Shown here: positions 42,601-52,200 of the stretch, piece by piece
Layout of the letters: the number at the start of each line of letters is the position of its first letter
How positions within the stretch are numbered: position 1 is the first letter of the stretch
Virus record (IMG/VR): IMGVR_UViG_3300027782_000037
Coordinates: 62,001 to 126,000 of that record
From: a virus
DNA length: 64,000 bases
Direction: 5' to 3' (one strand)
Program-made: the position numbers and the translations under genes
The notes under the pieces: generated by a model
Told to the model about the DNA's origin: nothing
What the model saw: only the letters and a program-made list of their open reading frames with translations
The model's database searches: none

Positions 42601-42990
42601 ACTATTGCCGTTTACTACGTTAGATACTGATGTAATAATACCAGTTAATTGACTACCGTTACCTAGTATAAAGTTACCGGTTACGTTGCCAGTGGCAGAC
42701 ACCACGCCTGTAGTTAATATATTTCCAGCTTGTACATTACCGGATGCGCTGATTCCACCACCACCGCCACTTGTTATGAACGAGTTACCATAAACGTTAC
42801 CAGTGGCACTAATAATACCAGCAGTTGATATATTGCCGCCAATTACGTTTGCCGCCGAAGTAATAGTACTTGTAGCACTAATTAATCCTGCTGTCAGTAG
42901 GTTACCGCTAGTGATGTTGCCAGTAGCTGTGATGAATGTTTGTACGTATAAATTACCGTATACCGTGGTGCCTGATAGAAGTTTTGCCAT
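39655..42990 (-). CDS. Giant repeat tail fibre protein (1111 aa)
   Basis: The N-terminus is MAKLLSGTTVYGNLYVQTFITATGNITSGN, nearly the same as the start of the 345-aa fibre (MAKLQSGSNVYGNLTVQTFLTVTGN), so the two share an attachment end. The shaft has 17- and 23-residue repeats and, like the 1649-aa fibre, the knot IDPNGSGGTDGNVV ... GVGPVGAEYATLLYNTASNVW. It has a distinct segment near residue 800-850 (TSGANATIGSSTANATYNLGSGATGNALIKNINIG). The C-terminus is short (FKMANSANAAGPGAQMTYNTSLQSVDFTFG) and lacks the end domain of its neighbours. It precedes the 39642-39400 gene by 12 nt. Confidence 0.85.
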   Translation of the reverse strand: MAKLLSGTTVYGNLYVQTFITATGNITSGNLLTAGLISATSTITSAANVIGGNISTAGIISATGNVYGNSFITSGGGGGISASGNVQAGNILTTGVVSATGNVTGNFILGNGSQLTGIITSVSNVVNGNSNVNISAAAANVTISVSGVGNVAVFSPTGISVLGTIAGSGNVTGGNILTAGLISATSTITSAANVIGGNISTAGLVTATGNVTGGNVLTAGVMSSTGNVTGGNLLTAGLISATSTITSAANITGGNILTAGIVSSTGNITGGNLSGTLVTGTLTTAAQPNVTSLGTLTSLSITGNTTGGNFTTGGTLSVGGIVISGNTIVGAGPTLTIDPNGSGGTDGNVVITGNLTVNGTTTTINSNTITTNDLQINMANNAANATAANNGGIGVGPVGAEYATLLYNTASNVWVSSLGISSVGNITAGLGITATGNLAGGNILTAGIMSSTGNAIHGNILTAGVISATGNITTAGFFVGAFAGSISGNITAAGANTQVQFNTGGNLAATAGLTFNTVGNLLTVSGNVVGGNLLTAGLISSTGTITSAANVIGGNISTAGLVTATGNVTGGNVLTAGLISATSTITSAANIIGGNITTAGLVTATGNITSGNISTAGLVTATGNIAGGNLLTAGLISATSTITSAANVIGGNISTAGLVTATGNVTGGNVLTAGLMSSTGNAIHGNILTAGLISATSTITSAANIIGGNLLTAGLISATSTITSAANVIGGNITTAGLVTATGNVTGGNILTAGLISATSTITSAANITGGNLLTAGLISATSTITSAANVIGGNLTTIGLVTATGNVIGGNLITAGLISATGDITGANITTSGANATIGSSTANATYNLGSGATGNALIKNINIGTSGIANSNTIITIGTSAGNGNATFTANTTVIIANTSGSALSVAGNVTGGNILTAGLMSSTGNAIHGNILTAGQVSATGNITTAGFFVGTFAGSISGNITAAGANTQVQFNTGGNLAATAGLTFNTVGNLLTVSGNVVGGNLLTAGLISATSTITSAANVIGGNITTVGLVTATGNVTGGNILTAGLMSSTGNAIHGNILTAGFVTATGNIITSASFKMANSANAAGPGAQMTYNTSLQSVDFTFG

Positions 42991-43011
42991 GTTGTTTCCT
43001 GTAAATTCTGG

Positions 43012-43878
43012 TTAGGTTATGCCACTGGATTCATCGAAGTAACCTTTTACTTGTATTGTTCCTGGAGCGATCTCTCGTTGTACTGTATTTAGTGTAAATG
43101 GATTATTATTACTCGGCTGAATATTTCCTACTAATAACACTTTAAAATTGTTTGGACTGGTATCTGCAAAAGCTCCCCCATTATTGGGGGCACACAGCAA
43201 TAATTGGGTATTAGGCACAGATACTAAAGGAGCATACGGCGGAGTAAAATTTGCTGCATATAATGCTGAGCCCACGACTAGGCGTAAGTTGCTGATATAT
43301 CCAGAAAGCCCATTATTACCTATGCCGTTATTATCATAAAATCCATTTACAACCCACTGGGTCGCAGAAGATAATGATACGTTCGACATGGCTCCATTAT
43401 CTGCAACACCATTTATATATAATCCACGAAATCCAGTTGCAGAACAACTTATAGCCACATGATACCATGAATTAGCAGCATAAGAATTGGTGGTAGTTAT
43501 AGATATTGGATAGCTAGCCCCATCTCCTTGTCTAACTGTAAATTTATTTGCTACTGTGTATCCCCAATCTATGGCTAAACTTTGTCCATATTGTGTACCA
43601 TCACCAATTGAAAATATAGCGCCACTGGCCACTGGAAATATCCAAGTTTCAAATGTCCATTCGGTACTAGATGCGCCAATATTAAAAACATTATTAATGC
43701 CATTTAGATAATTTCCTGACCCAGCAAAATCAATACTACCAGGAGATAAAAATGTTTCATCAAATAACCCGGCATAAATTACTGTGGGAGTAATACTAAT
43801 CCAATTTTGTGTAATTTCGTCAAAATACCCATTGGTTAATAAGACACCGTCAGCAGTAAGTCTGGAGGCTATAGTCAT
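43012..43878 (-). CDS. LamG-type (concanavalin-like) lectin domain fibre protein
   Basis: This 288-aa protein is flanked by FDEVT-like motifs (GYFDEITQNW near residue 18, LFDETF near 40, YFDESSGIT at the end). The core, about residues 52-245, fits a LamG/concanavalin jelly roll: SIDFAGSGNYLN, STEWTFETWIFPVASGAIFSIGDG, then ANSWYHVAISCSATGFRGLYINGVADNG and GLSGYISNLRLVVGSALYAANFTPPYAPL. These domains bind sugars or proteins in phage fibres. It lies between the 241-aa and 1111-aa fibre genes. No strong Shine-Dalgarno sequence precedes the ATG at 43878, so its translation may be coupled to the upstream gene. Confidence 0.8.
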   Translation of the reverse strand: MTIASRLTADGVLLTNGYFDEITQNWISITPTVIYAGLFDETFLSPGSIDFAGSGNYLNGINNVFNIGASSTEWTFETWIFPVASGAIFSIGDGTQYGQSLAIDWGYTVANKFTVRQGDGASYPISITTTNSYAANSWYHVAISCSATGFRGLYINGVADNGAMSNVSLSSATQWVVNGFYDNNGIGNNGLSGYISNLRLVVGSALYAANFTPPYAPLVSVPNTQLLLCAPNNGGAFADTSPNNFKVLLVGNIQPSNNNPFTLNTVQREIAPGTIQVKGYFDESSGIT

Positions 43879-43887
43879 GTTATATAA

Positions 43888-44613
43888 TTAAATGAATATC
43901 GTATCTAAGCTAGTTGTGCCAGCATTGTATATCTGATACACTGTGACAGCTCCATTGCTTGTCCAATTTACAGTATTTCCAATTAAATTATTTCCTGTAA
44001 TATTGCCACCAGCACCAGTGGTAGATATGTTACCTGTAGTAGTTAAATTACCTGCTTGTATATTTCCAGTGATACTTACATTATTTGTTAAATTAAATGT
44101 AACAATATCAGCGGCAGAATTGCCTGTTATTGAAATATTATTACCAGAAGCAAAAGCGACTGTACTGCTTACCCCATTGGCCACCACATTTGCGCTGCCG
44201 ACTACATTAATAATACTAAATGAATTGCCTGTATTTTGTAAAAACGTTAATCCTGTAGTTCCTATTACAATAGGATCATCAGTGACTAATTTCCAAGAAG
44301 TATCACTCCATTCTGTGCCTTCAGTGACCATTACGATCATTCCAGCATTAATTTCGCCGGTGGCATTAGAATCAGATGTGCGTACCCAAGTGCCGTTACT
44401 TCCGGAACCAACTATGGATACATCATACAATCCATTTTGACTAGCTGTAGATTGTCCGGCTACCAGAATACGATCGTTAATGTTAAGACTTACCCCGTCA
44501 ACGGTGCTGGGAGTTCCACCTGATAATGTAACATTGGCCAGTTCCAGCACACGTACGGCTTGTTTATAGTCAATGTCGGATATTTGTCCTGCTCGGATTC
44601 GAGTTAGTGTCAT
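43888..44613 (-). CDS. Tail fibre protein with sugar-binding-type entry domain
   Basis: I choose ATG 44613 (241 aa, MTLTRIRAGQISDIDYKQAVRV), preceded by a GGAAAA element. Residues about 12-125 contain LNINDRILVAGQSTASQNGLYDVSI, TWVRTSDSN and W-K-L-V-T-D-D-P-I-V-I-G-T-T-G-L-T-F-L. The same domain occurs in the 1509-aa fibre (VSAGERVLIKNE...NGIYTVT...LTRATDFD...ILWSQF). The rest is fibre repeat: NVSITGNIQAGNLTTTGNISTTG. It has its own terminator/promoter boundary upstream. Probable short fibre subunit. Confidence 0.8.
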   Translation of the reverse strand: MTLTRIRAGQISDIDYKQAVRVLELANVTLSGGTPSTVDGVSLNINDRILVAGQSTASQNGLYDVSIVGSGSNGTWVRTSDSNATGEINAGMIVMVTEGTEWSDTSWKLVTDDPIVIGTTGLTFLQNTGNSFSIINVVGSANVVANGVSSTVAFASGNNISITGNSAADIVTFNLTNNVSITGNIQAGNLTTTGNISTTGAGGNITGNNLIGNTVNWTSNGAVTVYQIYNAGTTSLDTIFI

Positions 44614-44634
44614 CTTTTTTTCCAATTATAGCAT

Positions 44635-44641
44635 TATTTAG
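44635..44641 (-). promoter_or_regulatory. Late promoter box CTAAATA
   Basis: The minus strand reads TTGACTAAATAATGCTATAATTGG. It lies just past the terminator and about 21 nt before ATG 44613. Confidence 0.65.
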
Positions 44642-44647
44642 TCAAAA

Positions 44648-44670
44648 AGACGGGGCTTCTGAGCCCCGTC
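44648..44670 (-). terminator. Strong intrinsic terminator after the 1509-aa fibre gene
   Basis: A 9-bp stem (GACGGGGCT with AGCCCCGTC, loop TCTG on the plus strand) is followed on the minus strand by CTTTTTG. It separates the 1509-aa fibre unit from the 241-aa fibre unit. Confidence 0.85.
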
Positions 44671-44691
44671 CTTTCATACACTAACTAGTAA

Positions 44692-47600
44692 TTACGACAC
44701 AGTAATATTAGCAGTTCTTGTAACTCCATCGGTACCACGCACCAGTATAGCTAGGGTCGTATTGTTAACTAATCTAAATGACATAGTTGAATTAGCAGTT
44801 AAACTAGGCGCAGCAGGATTAAGCTGAGCCACTAAGTTACCGGTAATATCAACTTGCCCCGTAGTTTCTTGTATAGCAACAATACTATTTCCAGACGTGT
44901 TACTAATAGCAGTTACCGAAGTGGTAGTAGTAATTTCACGTACATCAATGATGTCACCAATCGCAGGAGCTTCTGTAAATGTCAGTACACAAGTTGGAAA
45001 TACGCCACTTACTGCATATGCGGTAGTTGGAATTTGCACTACACCGTTGATAGTAACAATACAACTGACAGTAGTTTGACTTGATCCCAGTGTGAATACC
45101 GTAGTAGATCCATCACCTGCAAACTGTTCATTTGCAATAACTGTGTAAGAAGATCCACCAACTGCTACCCAGGCTGCGCCATTCCAAATTTCACATTGTG
45201 AAACTGTACTGTTATAACGTAACATACCGGTTGCAGGAGACCCAGGACGCTGTGCTACGTTACCAACTGGTATTAACATACTATCTGTGGCATTTATTGC
45301 TAATGTTGCGCCGGTTGTTAGTGTAATATTAGCACCAAGTGCTACTGAATTGGCTGTTGTATAAACTAGGAAAGTTGTGCCAGATTGAATATTACCAGTA
45401 GAGCTTATGTAACCACCAGTTAATATATTACCACTGATTAGATTACCGGTAGCACTAACATTACCAGCTGTTAATACGTTTCCTGCTATAGCATTACCAG
45501 TAGCACTAAAATTGCCACCAGACAGTACATTTCCACCAGCACTAATATTTCCTGTGCTTACATTTCCACTAATAACATTGCCACCTACACTTACGGTTGA
45601 TACACCATAAAAATTATTGGCTGTCACATCAGTAGTAACAATTAAGTTAGAAACTACATTACCTGATAAACTTAATTGATTAGCATTAATACTAGCGTTA
45701 GTGGCAATATTTCCAATTAAACTTACGCCTTGATCATAAAATGTAGCAACTACATTTGATGCTGCGCCAACAGCAATTACTAAGTTACCACCTGTACTAG
45801 CAATGTTAGCATAACTTCCACCATTAGTAATCTTAGTTGATGATACGTTGGCAGCGTTAATGTTACTGATATATGCGCCATCACCAATAAAGAAATTTCC
45901 TGTTGAAATATTACCAAGGGCACTAATTTGTCCCGATGTATCAATATTGCCAACAGTAGCGTTGCCACTTGTGCTAATTATACCTGTTCCAACTAGTACA
46001 TTACCACCTGTTATATTTCCAGAAGCACTTACTGTAACTGCGTTAACAAGATTACCAGTAATATTACCAAAAGAACTTATATCTCCGCCAGTTAGAATAT
46101 TACCACCAATTACATTACCAGCCGCAGAGACATTTACTGTTGTAAATAAGTTACCAGAAATAACATTACCAGTTACATTTAATGTTGATGTTACATTTCC
46201 ACTTAGACTTAGTGTATTTCCGTTCAATGCGTTATTAGAAACAACGTTACCAAACGCAGAGACATCATATACAGCAACTAAGTTACCGGCTGCTACATTA
46301 CCAGTTACATTCAATGCTGATGTTACATTTCCACTTAGACTTAGTGTATTTCCGTTCAATGCGTTATTAGAAACAACATTACCAAGAGCCGAAACATCAT
46401 ATACAGCAACTAAGTTACCAGAAATAACATTACCAGTTACATTTAAAGTTGATGTTACATTTCCACTTAAACTTAAATTGCCAGTATTAACTATTACCGC
46501 ATTAATTACATTGCCTGTAATTTGATTATCAACATTAAGATTTCCAAGTACATTACCGCTTAATGAAATATTACTAGTTAAAATATTACCAGCATTGATG
46601 TTTCCAATAATACTAAGTGTAGTTGAACTTATAACATTACCTGTTATACTACCAGTTACACTTAAACTTGAGCCAGTAGCATCGCCGATATTTGGCGTAA
46701 CTAATGGGGCATTGGCAGGAATATAAAGCTGATTGCTGCCGTTTCTGCTGATAGTATTGCCGTCATATAAAGCGTCAATAACTGTGCCAGTTACGCTAAT
46801 TGCGTTACCACCAGAGTATTGGCCTGCTCCAGAAAATTGAGACCAAAGAATTTGTGTTGTTCCAACTGTAATTGGATTATTGGTTATACATACCCATCCA
46901 GTATCTGCTTGAGTTGAACCATATTCAACAAAAGTAAATGCCGATGCCATTTCTGTGCCGATATCAAAATCAGTGGCACGAGTCAATACATAAGCAACAC
47001 TTGGACTACCTGCAGTAGTTACAGTATAGATACCATTAAAAGCTGCTGATTGTGTTGTGTTATTGACAAATGCACCAACTTCATTTTTAATTAAAACACG
47101 TTCGCCTGCTGATACCACCGTACCATCAATTGTTAAATTACCAACTGCTGTGGCTGTTAACGTTGCTCCAACACCACTTGATCCATTATTGTATGTATAA
47201 CCAGTTCCAAAAATGTTACCTGCTGTAGCATACGCCACAGATGCTTTAATATCCAGACCTTGTGCTACGCTATCAACATATTGTTTATTTGCCACGTCCA
47301 ACGCAGCATACGGATCTGGTACGTTTGTAATCCATGTATTACCAGCATTAATATTACCTGTTACGCTAAATTGTAGTCCTGCGCTTGTGCTAGTAATAAT
47401 AAGTGTATTACCACTTAGAGCATTACCAACAAAAGTTTGATTTGTAATAATATTTCCGGCAGCACTTATAATATTTCCAGAATATACATTACCTGTGTAA
47501 ACACTACCAACTGCGCTGACACTAGCAGCAGCAATTAAATTTCCGGCAGATACATTACCAGTTGCTGTTATGAAACCAATGGTTGATACATTTCCAACGG

Positions 47601-49221
47601 TAGCAGTTCCAGTAGAACTAATTACACCAGGAGTGGCAATATTACCTGCTATAATATTACCTGTTACATTTAATGTGCTAGTTACATTTCCACTTAGACT
47701 TAGGGTATTTGCATTTACTGCGCTATTGGCAACAATATTACCCAATGCCGAAACATCAGTAATAGCAACAATATACTGAGCAGTTACATTGCCAGTTACA
47801 TTTAGTGCTGATGTTACATTACCAATTAAGCTCAATGAATTAGCATTAACAGCAGCGTTTGTTGAAACATCCCCAACAAAACTTACTCCTGTGTCATAAA
47901 ATGTAGCGGCTACATTTGAATTTGCCCCAATAGCAATTACTAAATTACCATCGGCACTAGCAATATTTGCGTATGTATTGCCATTTGAAATTTTGGTTGA
48001 TGAAACGTTGGCTGCATTAATGTTACTAATATATGCGCCATCACCAATAAAATAATTTGCTGTTTGAATATTACCAACTGCGCTTACTAGGCCAGCAGTT
48101 AATAAGTTACCACCATAAACGTTGCCAGTTGCTGTTAATGTCGTTGATGCAATTACATTAGCACCAGTTATATTACCACTTGCGCCTGTTGTTGAAAAAT
48201 TAGCAGCAGTTACGTTGCCACCTGCGCTAATAGCATTTGTTACGCTAACATTGTTGCCATATACATTTCCGGCAGCACTTACAGCGTCTACTGCGCTGAT
48301 ATTATTGGCAGCAACGTTACCAGTTACATTTAATGAGCTAGTTACGTTTCCACTTAGACTTAGGGTATTTCCATTTAATGCGCCGTTAGCAACAATATTG
48401 CCTACAGCCGAAATGTCAGTAATAGCCACTAAATTGCCTACTGTAGCTGTGCCTGTAGCACTTACGTTACCAGTAAAATCTACTCCATTGTTGTAAAATG
48501 TTGAAACTAGTACATTGGCAATTGTAATTACCAAGTTACCTGCATCAGATCCAATGTTAGCTGAACTATTACCGTTGCTGATCTTAGTTGCCGAAACGTT
48601 ACCTGGATTAATGTTACTGATATAGTAACCATCTCCAATAAAGAAATTTGCGGTAGAGATATTTCCTGTAGAACTTATTTCACCTGTCGTAGCAATATTT
48701 CCCACAGTGATATTACCAGAAATATTCAATGGACTTACAATGTTGCCAGCTATTGAAATATTTCCACCGATTAATAATTCACCGGTTACATTGGCATCAC
48801 CAGTAGTTAGGGTAGCATAGCTAAGAATATTAATATTTGTATTGTCAGTTGCGTTTGAATCTGTAAAAACAGTTGCAAACGATGTTAAGCTCTCGTCCCA
48901 GACAAAAGCAATGTTATTTGATGTGCCGCGTTGGCCTATATAACCAATATCAACAGTAGGAGAACCAGTTTGGTTACTGGCCAGGTATAATAATGGATCT
49001 TCAATTGTTACATTTGTGGTGTTAATGGCGGTTACATTACCTGTAACGCATAAATCACCCTGAACCGTTAGGTTTGAACTATAGACAAAGTTGTTAGCCA
49101 ATAAATTCGATGTTATCGAATATGGTTGTACTTTGGTATTAGCATCAATACCGAAATAGGTATTACCCGAAATAGCATCGGTAATTTGATTATTATTAAT
49201 TCTGGTTAATGTTCCGCTCAT
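44692..49221 (-). CDS. Giant repeat tail fibre protein (1509 aa)
   Basis: I choose ATG 49221 (MSGTLTRINNNQITDAISGNTYFGIDANTKVQPYS), with AAGGGAG 6 nt upstream; the TTG at 49239 lies in the ribosome-binding region. The shaft repeats are of the SLSGNVTSTLNVTGNV / GNLVAVYDVSALGNVVSNNALNGN type, a different repeat family from the 1649- and 1111-aa fibres. A central ALDVANKQYVDSVAQGLDIKASV segment is the usual phage fibre hinge. The C-terminus has the AQRP module (IPVGNVAQRPGSPATGMLRYN) and FAGDGSTTVFTLGSSQTTVSCIVTINGVVQIPTTAY. Probable long fibre; its promoter overlaps an inverted repeat. Confidence 0.85.
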   Translation of the reverse strand: MSGTLTRINNNQITDAISGNTYFGIDANTKVQPYSITSNLLANNFVYSSNLTVQGDLCVTGNVTAINTTNVTIEDPLLYLASNQTGSPTVDIGYIGQRGTSNNIAFVWDESLTSFATVFTDSNATDNTNINILSYATLTTGDANVTGELLIGGNISIAGNIVSPLNISGNITVGNIATTGEISSTGNISTANFFIGDGYYISNINPGNVSATKISNGNSSANIGSDAGNLVITIANVLVSTFYNNGVDFTGNVSATGTATVGNLVAITDISAVGNIVANGALNGNTLSLSGNVTSSLNVTGNVAANNISAVDAVSAAGNVYGNNVSVTNAISAGGNVTAANFSTTGASGNITGANVIASTTLTATGNVYGGNLLTAGLVSAVGNIQTANYFIGDGAYISNINAANVSSTKISNGNTYANIASADGNLVIAIGANSNVAATFYDTGVSFVGDVSTNAAVNANSLSLIGNVTSALNVTGNVTAQYIVAITDVSALGNIVANSAVNANTLSLSGNVTSTLNVTGNIIAGNIATPGVISSTGTATVGNVSTIGFITATGNVSAGNLIAAASVSAVGSVYTGNVYSGNIISAAGNIITNQTFVGNALSGNTLIITSTSAGLQFSVTGNINAGNTWITNVPDPYAALDVANKQYVDSVAQGLDIKASVAYATAGNIFGTGYTYNNGSSGVGATLTATAVGNLTIDGTVVSAGERVLIKNEVGAFVNNTTQSAAFNGIYTVTTAGSPSVAYVLTRATDFDIGTEMASAFTFVEYGSTQADTGWVCITNNPITVGTTQILWSQFSGAGQYSGGNAISVTGTVIDALYDGNTISRNGSNQLYIPANAPLVTPNIGDATGSSLSVTGSITGNVISSTTLSIIGNINAGNILTSNISLSGNVLGNLNVDNQITGNVINAVIVNTGNLSLSGNVTSTLNVTGNVISGNLVAVYDVSALGNVVSNNALNGNTLSLSGNVTSALNVTGNVAAGNLVAVYDVSAFGNVVSNNALNGNTLSLSGNVTSTLNVTGNVISGNLFTTVNVSAAGNVIGGNILTGGDISSFGNITGNLVNAVTVSASGNITGGNVLVGTGIISTSGNATVGNIDTSGQISALGNISTGNFFIGDGAYISNINAANVSSTKITNGGSYANIASTGGNLVIAVGAASNVVATFYDQGVSLIGNIATNASINANQLSLSGNVVSNLIVTTDVTANNFYGVSTVSVGGNVISGNVSTGNISAGGNVLSGGNFSATGNAIAGNVLTAGNVSATGNLISGNILTGGYISSTGNIQSGTTFLVYTTANSVALGANITLTTGATLAINATDSMLIPVGNVAQRPGSPATGMLRYNSTVSQCEIWNGAAWVAVGGSSYTVIANEQFAGDGSTTVFTLGSSQTTVSCIVTINGVVQIPTTAYAVSGVFPTCVLTFTEAPAIGDIIDVREITTTTSVTAISNTSGNSIVAIQETTGQVDITGNLVAQLNPAAPSLTANSTMSFRLVNNTTLAILVRGTDGVTRTANITVS

Positions 49222-49234
49222 AGTGGTCTCCCTT

Positions 49235-49274
49235 GACAATGTTATTTAGCCAAAAACGGTCAAATAACATTGTC
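49235..49274. repeat. Perfect 13-bp inverted repeat spanning a late promoter
   Basis: GACAATGTTATTT (49235-49247) pairs with AAATAACATTGTC (49262-49274), with a 14-nt loop. The CTAAATA late box occupies one arm. It lies between the stop of the 1775-aa fibre and the start of the 1509-aa fibre. Confidence 0.9.
49243..49249 (-). promoter_or_regulatory. Late promoter box CTAAATA inside an inverted repeat
   Basis: The minus strand reads TGGCTAAATAACATTGTCAAGGGAG. The transcript would start near 49237, inside the second arm, and then reach the AAGGGAG ribosome-binding site. Confidence 0.65.
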
Positions 49275-49282
49275 GGTGAGTT

Positions 49283-52200
49283 TTATAGTCTTCCAACCAA
49301 TATTTCTATTACTCCCAGATTTCCAGCAAAACCAGTTATTGCTTTACCTATTACTGTACCCATTTTAGGGTTAGTTTCGGCTCTAGCTCGTCCATTTCCA
49401 GCAGACACCATCATAGCACCAGCGGTAACTGGACCTTGAACCAAACAAGGTACGCGACCTACTAGTGCAAGGGCTACTACAAATTTTCCGGTTAATCCCG
49501 AATTCATTTGATACGCCGGATTTGTACTAATAATTCCAGCAATCAGTGGGTCATTATCCTGAGTACTAATGGTTAATTCTTCTTCGCCGCCAAAACTTAA
49601 TACTGTTCCGGGGGTATATTCCGCATCTGCTAAGTACAATTCTGCTAAGTCAGCGTATTGTGCTGATGTTGCGTTGGCAAATATTGTGTTAAAGTAATTG
49701 CTTGAGCTACCAATATTTCCTACCGCATTAGCATTTGAATTAACAATATTTCCCACAGTAATTGTGCCAGTACCAACTGATAAGTTGCCACCTGTTATAT
49801 TACCAGCTGCGCTAAATGCCGCTGATGCTGCCAATGTAGCAGCAGTTACAGCAAGAGTGGCTCCACCTGCTATCCCTGTATTCCCTGTAACTTGAATACG
49901 AGCATCATAGTCCACAACAGTAGCACTACTATTAAAGTCAATATAAGGAGTACTAGCAACGCCATCAATGCGTCCAATATTAACAGCTCCACCACCGTCC
50001 GTTGCTATGTTAACTCTACCCGTAGCAGTGCTTACTGTAATCTGCGCTGCCGAAGTAATATTACCGGTGGCACTTACAAAACCCCCAGCAGTGATATTAC
50101 CAGTTACCGATAAATTGCTTAGGGTACCAACACTAGTGGCAACTACGCCAGTCAACGCCGAACCATTACCATTAAAGAAATTACCGGTTACATTACCAGT
50201 AGCACTTACTAAACCACCAGTTAATAAATTACCAGTTTGAGTAGTGCCTGATACCGATAAACTTGTTAATATGCCAACAGAAGTAATGTTTGGCTGTGCT
50301 GCGGTAGATACAGTACCTGCTGTTGTGGCAGATGTAGCAGCCCCCACAGTCAATGACGACGCTGTACCAGTTAACCCAGTACCAGCACCACTGAAACTTG
50401 ATCCAGTAACGGTGCCAGTAGAACTGATCAATCCAGCAGTTAATATATTTCCGCCAGTTACATTACCAGTAACAACCATGGCATTTGCGGCAGAATTAAA
50501 TGTAAATCCCGCACTTGCATTTGCTTGACCAGCATTATTATAAATGACCTGTGTATTAGCACCTGGTACTGTTATATTACCTGAAATATTACCCGTTAAA
50601 TTACCAATAAAATATGGCGCAGTAATATTTCCTGTGGCACTGATTAATCCAGCAGTTAATATATTACCACCAGTAACATTAGCTGTTACTGCCAAACTTG
50701 TTAAGGTACCAACTGAGGTAATATTAGGTTGAGCATTTGTTGTGACAGTAGCCGCAGTAGTAGCTGAATCAGCAATTATGCCAGTTAATAATGAACCGTT
50801 GCCATTAAAGAAGTTACCGGTTATATTACCGGTAGCACTTACCCGTCCAGCAGTTAAGATATTTCCGCCAGTTACATTACCAGTAACCACTATAGCATTT
50901 GCAACAGAATTAAAAGTAAATCCTGCACTTGCATTTGCTTGCCCATCATTATTATAAATGACCTGTGTATTAGCACCAGGTACTGTTAAGTTACCTGAGA
51001 TATTACCTATTAAATTACCAATAAAATATGGCGCAGTAATATTTCCTGTGGCACTTACTATGCCAGCAGTCAATATATTACCACCAGTAACATTTGCTGT
51101 TACTGCCAAACTTGTTAATGTACCAACTGAAGTTATATTTGGTTGTGCATTTGCTGTAATAGTAGCGGTAGTACCTGATGACACTGCATATGTCGCATTA
51201 GCCACAGTTCCAGACACATTGCTACCAGTAATTGATGATAATAATGCTCCATTGCCAATTATACGACCACCAGTAATGTTACCAGTAACCACCAAGGCAT
51301 TTGCAGCAGAATCAAATGTAAATCCTGCACTTGCGCCAGCATTGCCATTGTTATTATAAATGACCTGAGTATTTAATCCTGGAATCGTAATATTACCAGT
51401 AACATTACCAAAAAGTGTACCGACGAAATATCCTGCTGTTGTGATATTACCAGTGGAACTTATTTGTCCAGCTGTTAAGATATTACCACCAGTTACGTTT
51501 GCAGTTACAGCTAAACTACTTAAAGTGCCTACTGAAGTAATATTTGGTTGTGCATTTGCTGTAACAGTCGCCGAAGTACCAACAGCACTACCCGCTGATA
51601 CTGCATATGTTGCATTAGCCACATTACCTGATACATTTGCACCGGTAATGGAACTTAATGTTGCGCCATTGCCAATTATGTAACTACCAATGACATTACC
51701 AGCAGCACTGGCGTAACCACCAGTTAATAAGTTACTACCAGTAACAGTACCAGTCGATACTAAACTATTTGATGCAAAATCAAAGGTAAGCCCGGCACTT
51801 GCGTTTGCTTGTCCATTGTTATTGTAAATGACCTGTGTATTTGCCCCGGGAACTGTTAAATTACCCGAAATATTTCCTATTAAATTTCCAACAAAATACG
51901 GAGCAGTTATATTACCGGTAGATGAAACAATACCGGCAGTTAGTAAATTACCACCACTAATATTGCCGGTTGCGGTTAATGATCCAGCTGTGGCAATATT
52001 TCCGCCAATGATATTAGCAGTACTAGTAATAGTACTTGTTGCTGATATTAGACCAGATGTTAGTAAATTGCCGCCGGTGATATTTGCTGCTGCGGTAATT
52101 GATCCGGTAGCTGATACTAGCCCGGCGGTAACTAAGTTGCCACCAATTATATTACCACTTGCCGATACAACCGCACCTAGGTGACTTGACCCGGTTACCG

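Noticed and set aside
40811-42652. 613-codon plus-strand open frame opposite the 1111-aa fibre
   Set aside because: Same mirror effect as above: the same pseudo-repeats are seen opposite every fibre of this family, and no start signal is present.
49222-49239. TTG 49239 as start of the 1509-aa fibre
   Set aside because: The six extra codons contain the AAGGGAG ribosome-binding site for ATG 49221, so they are unlikely to be translated.
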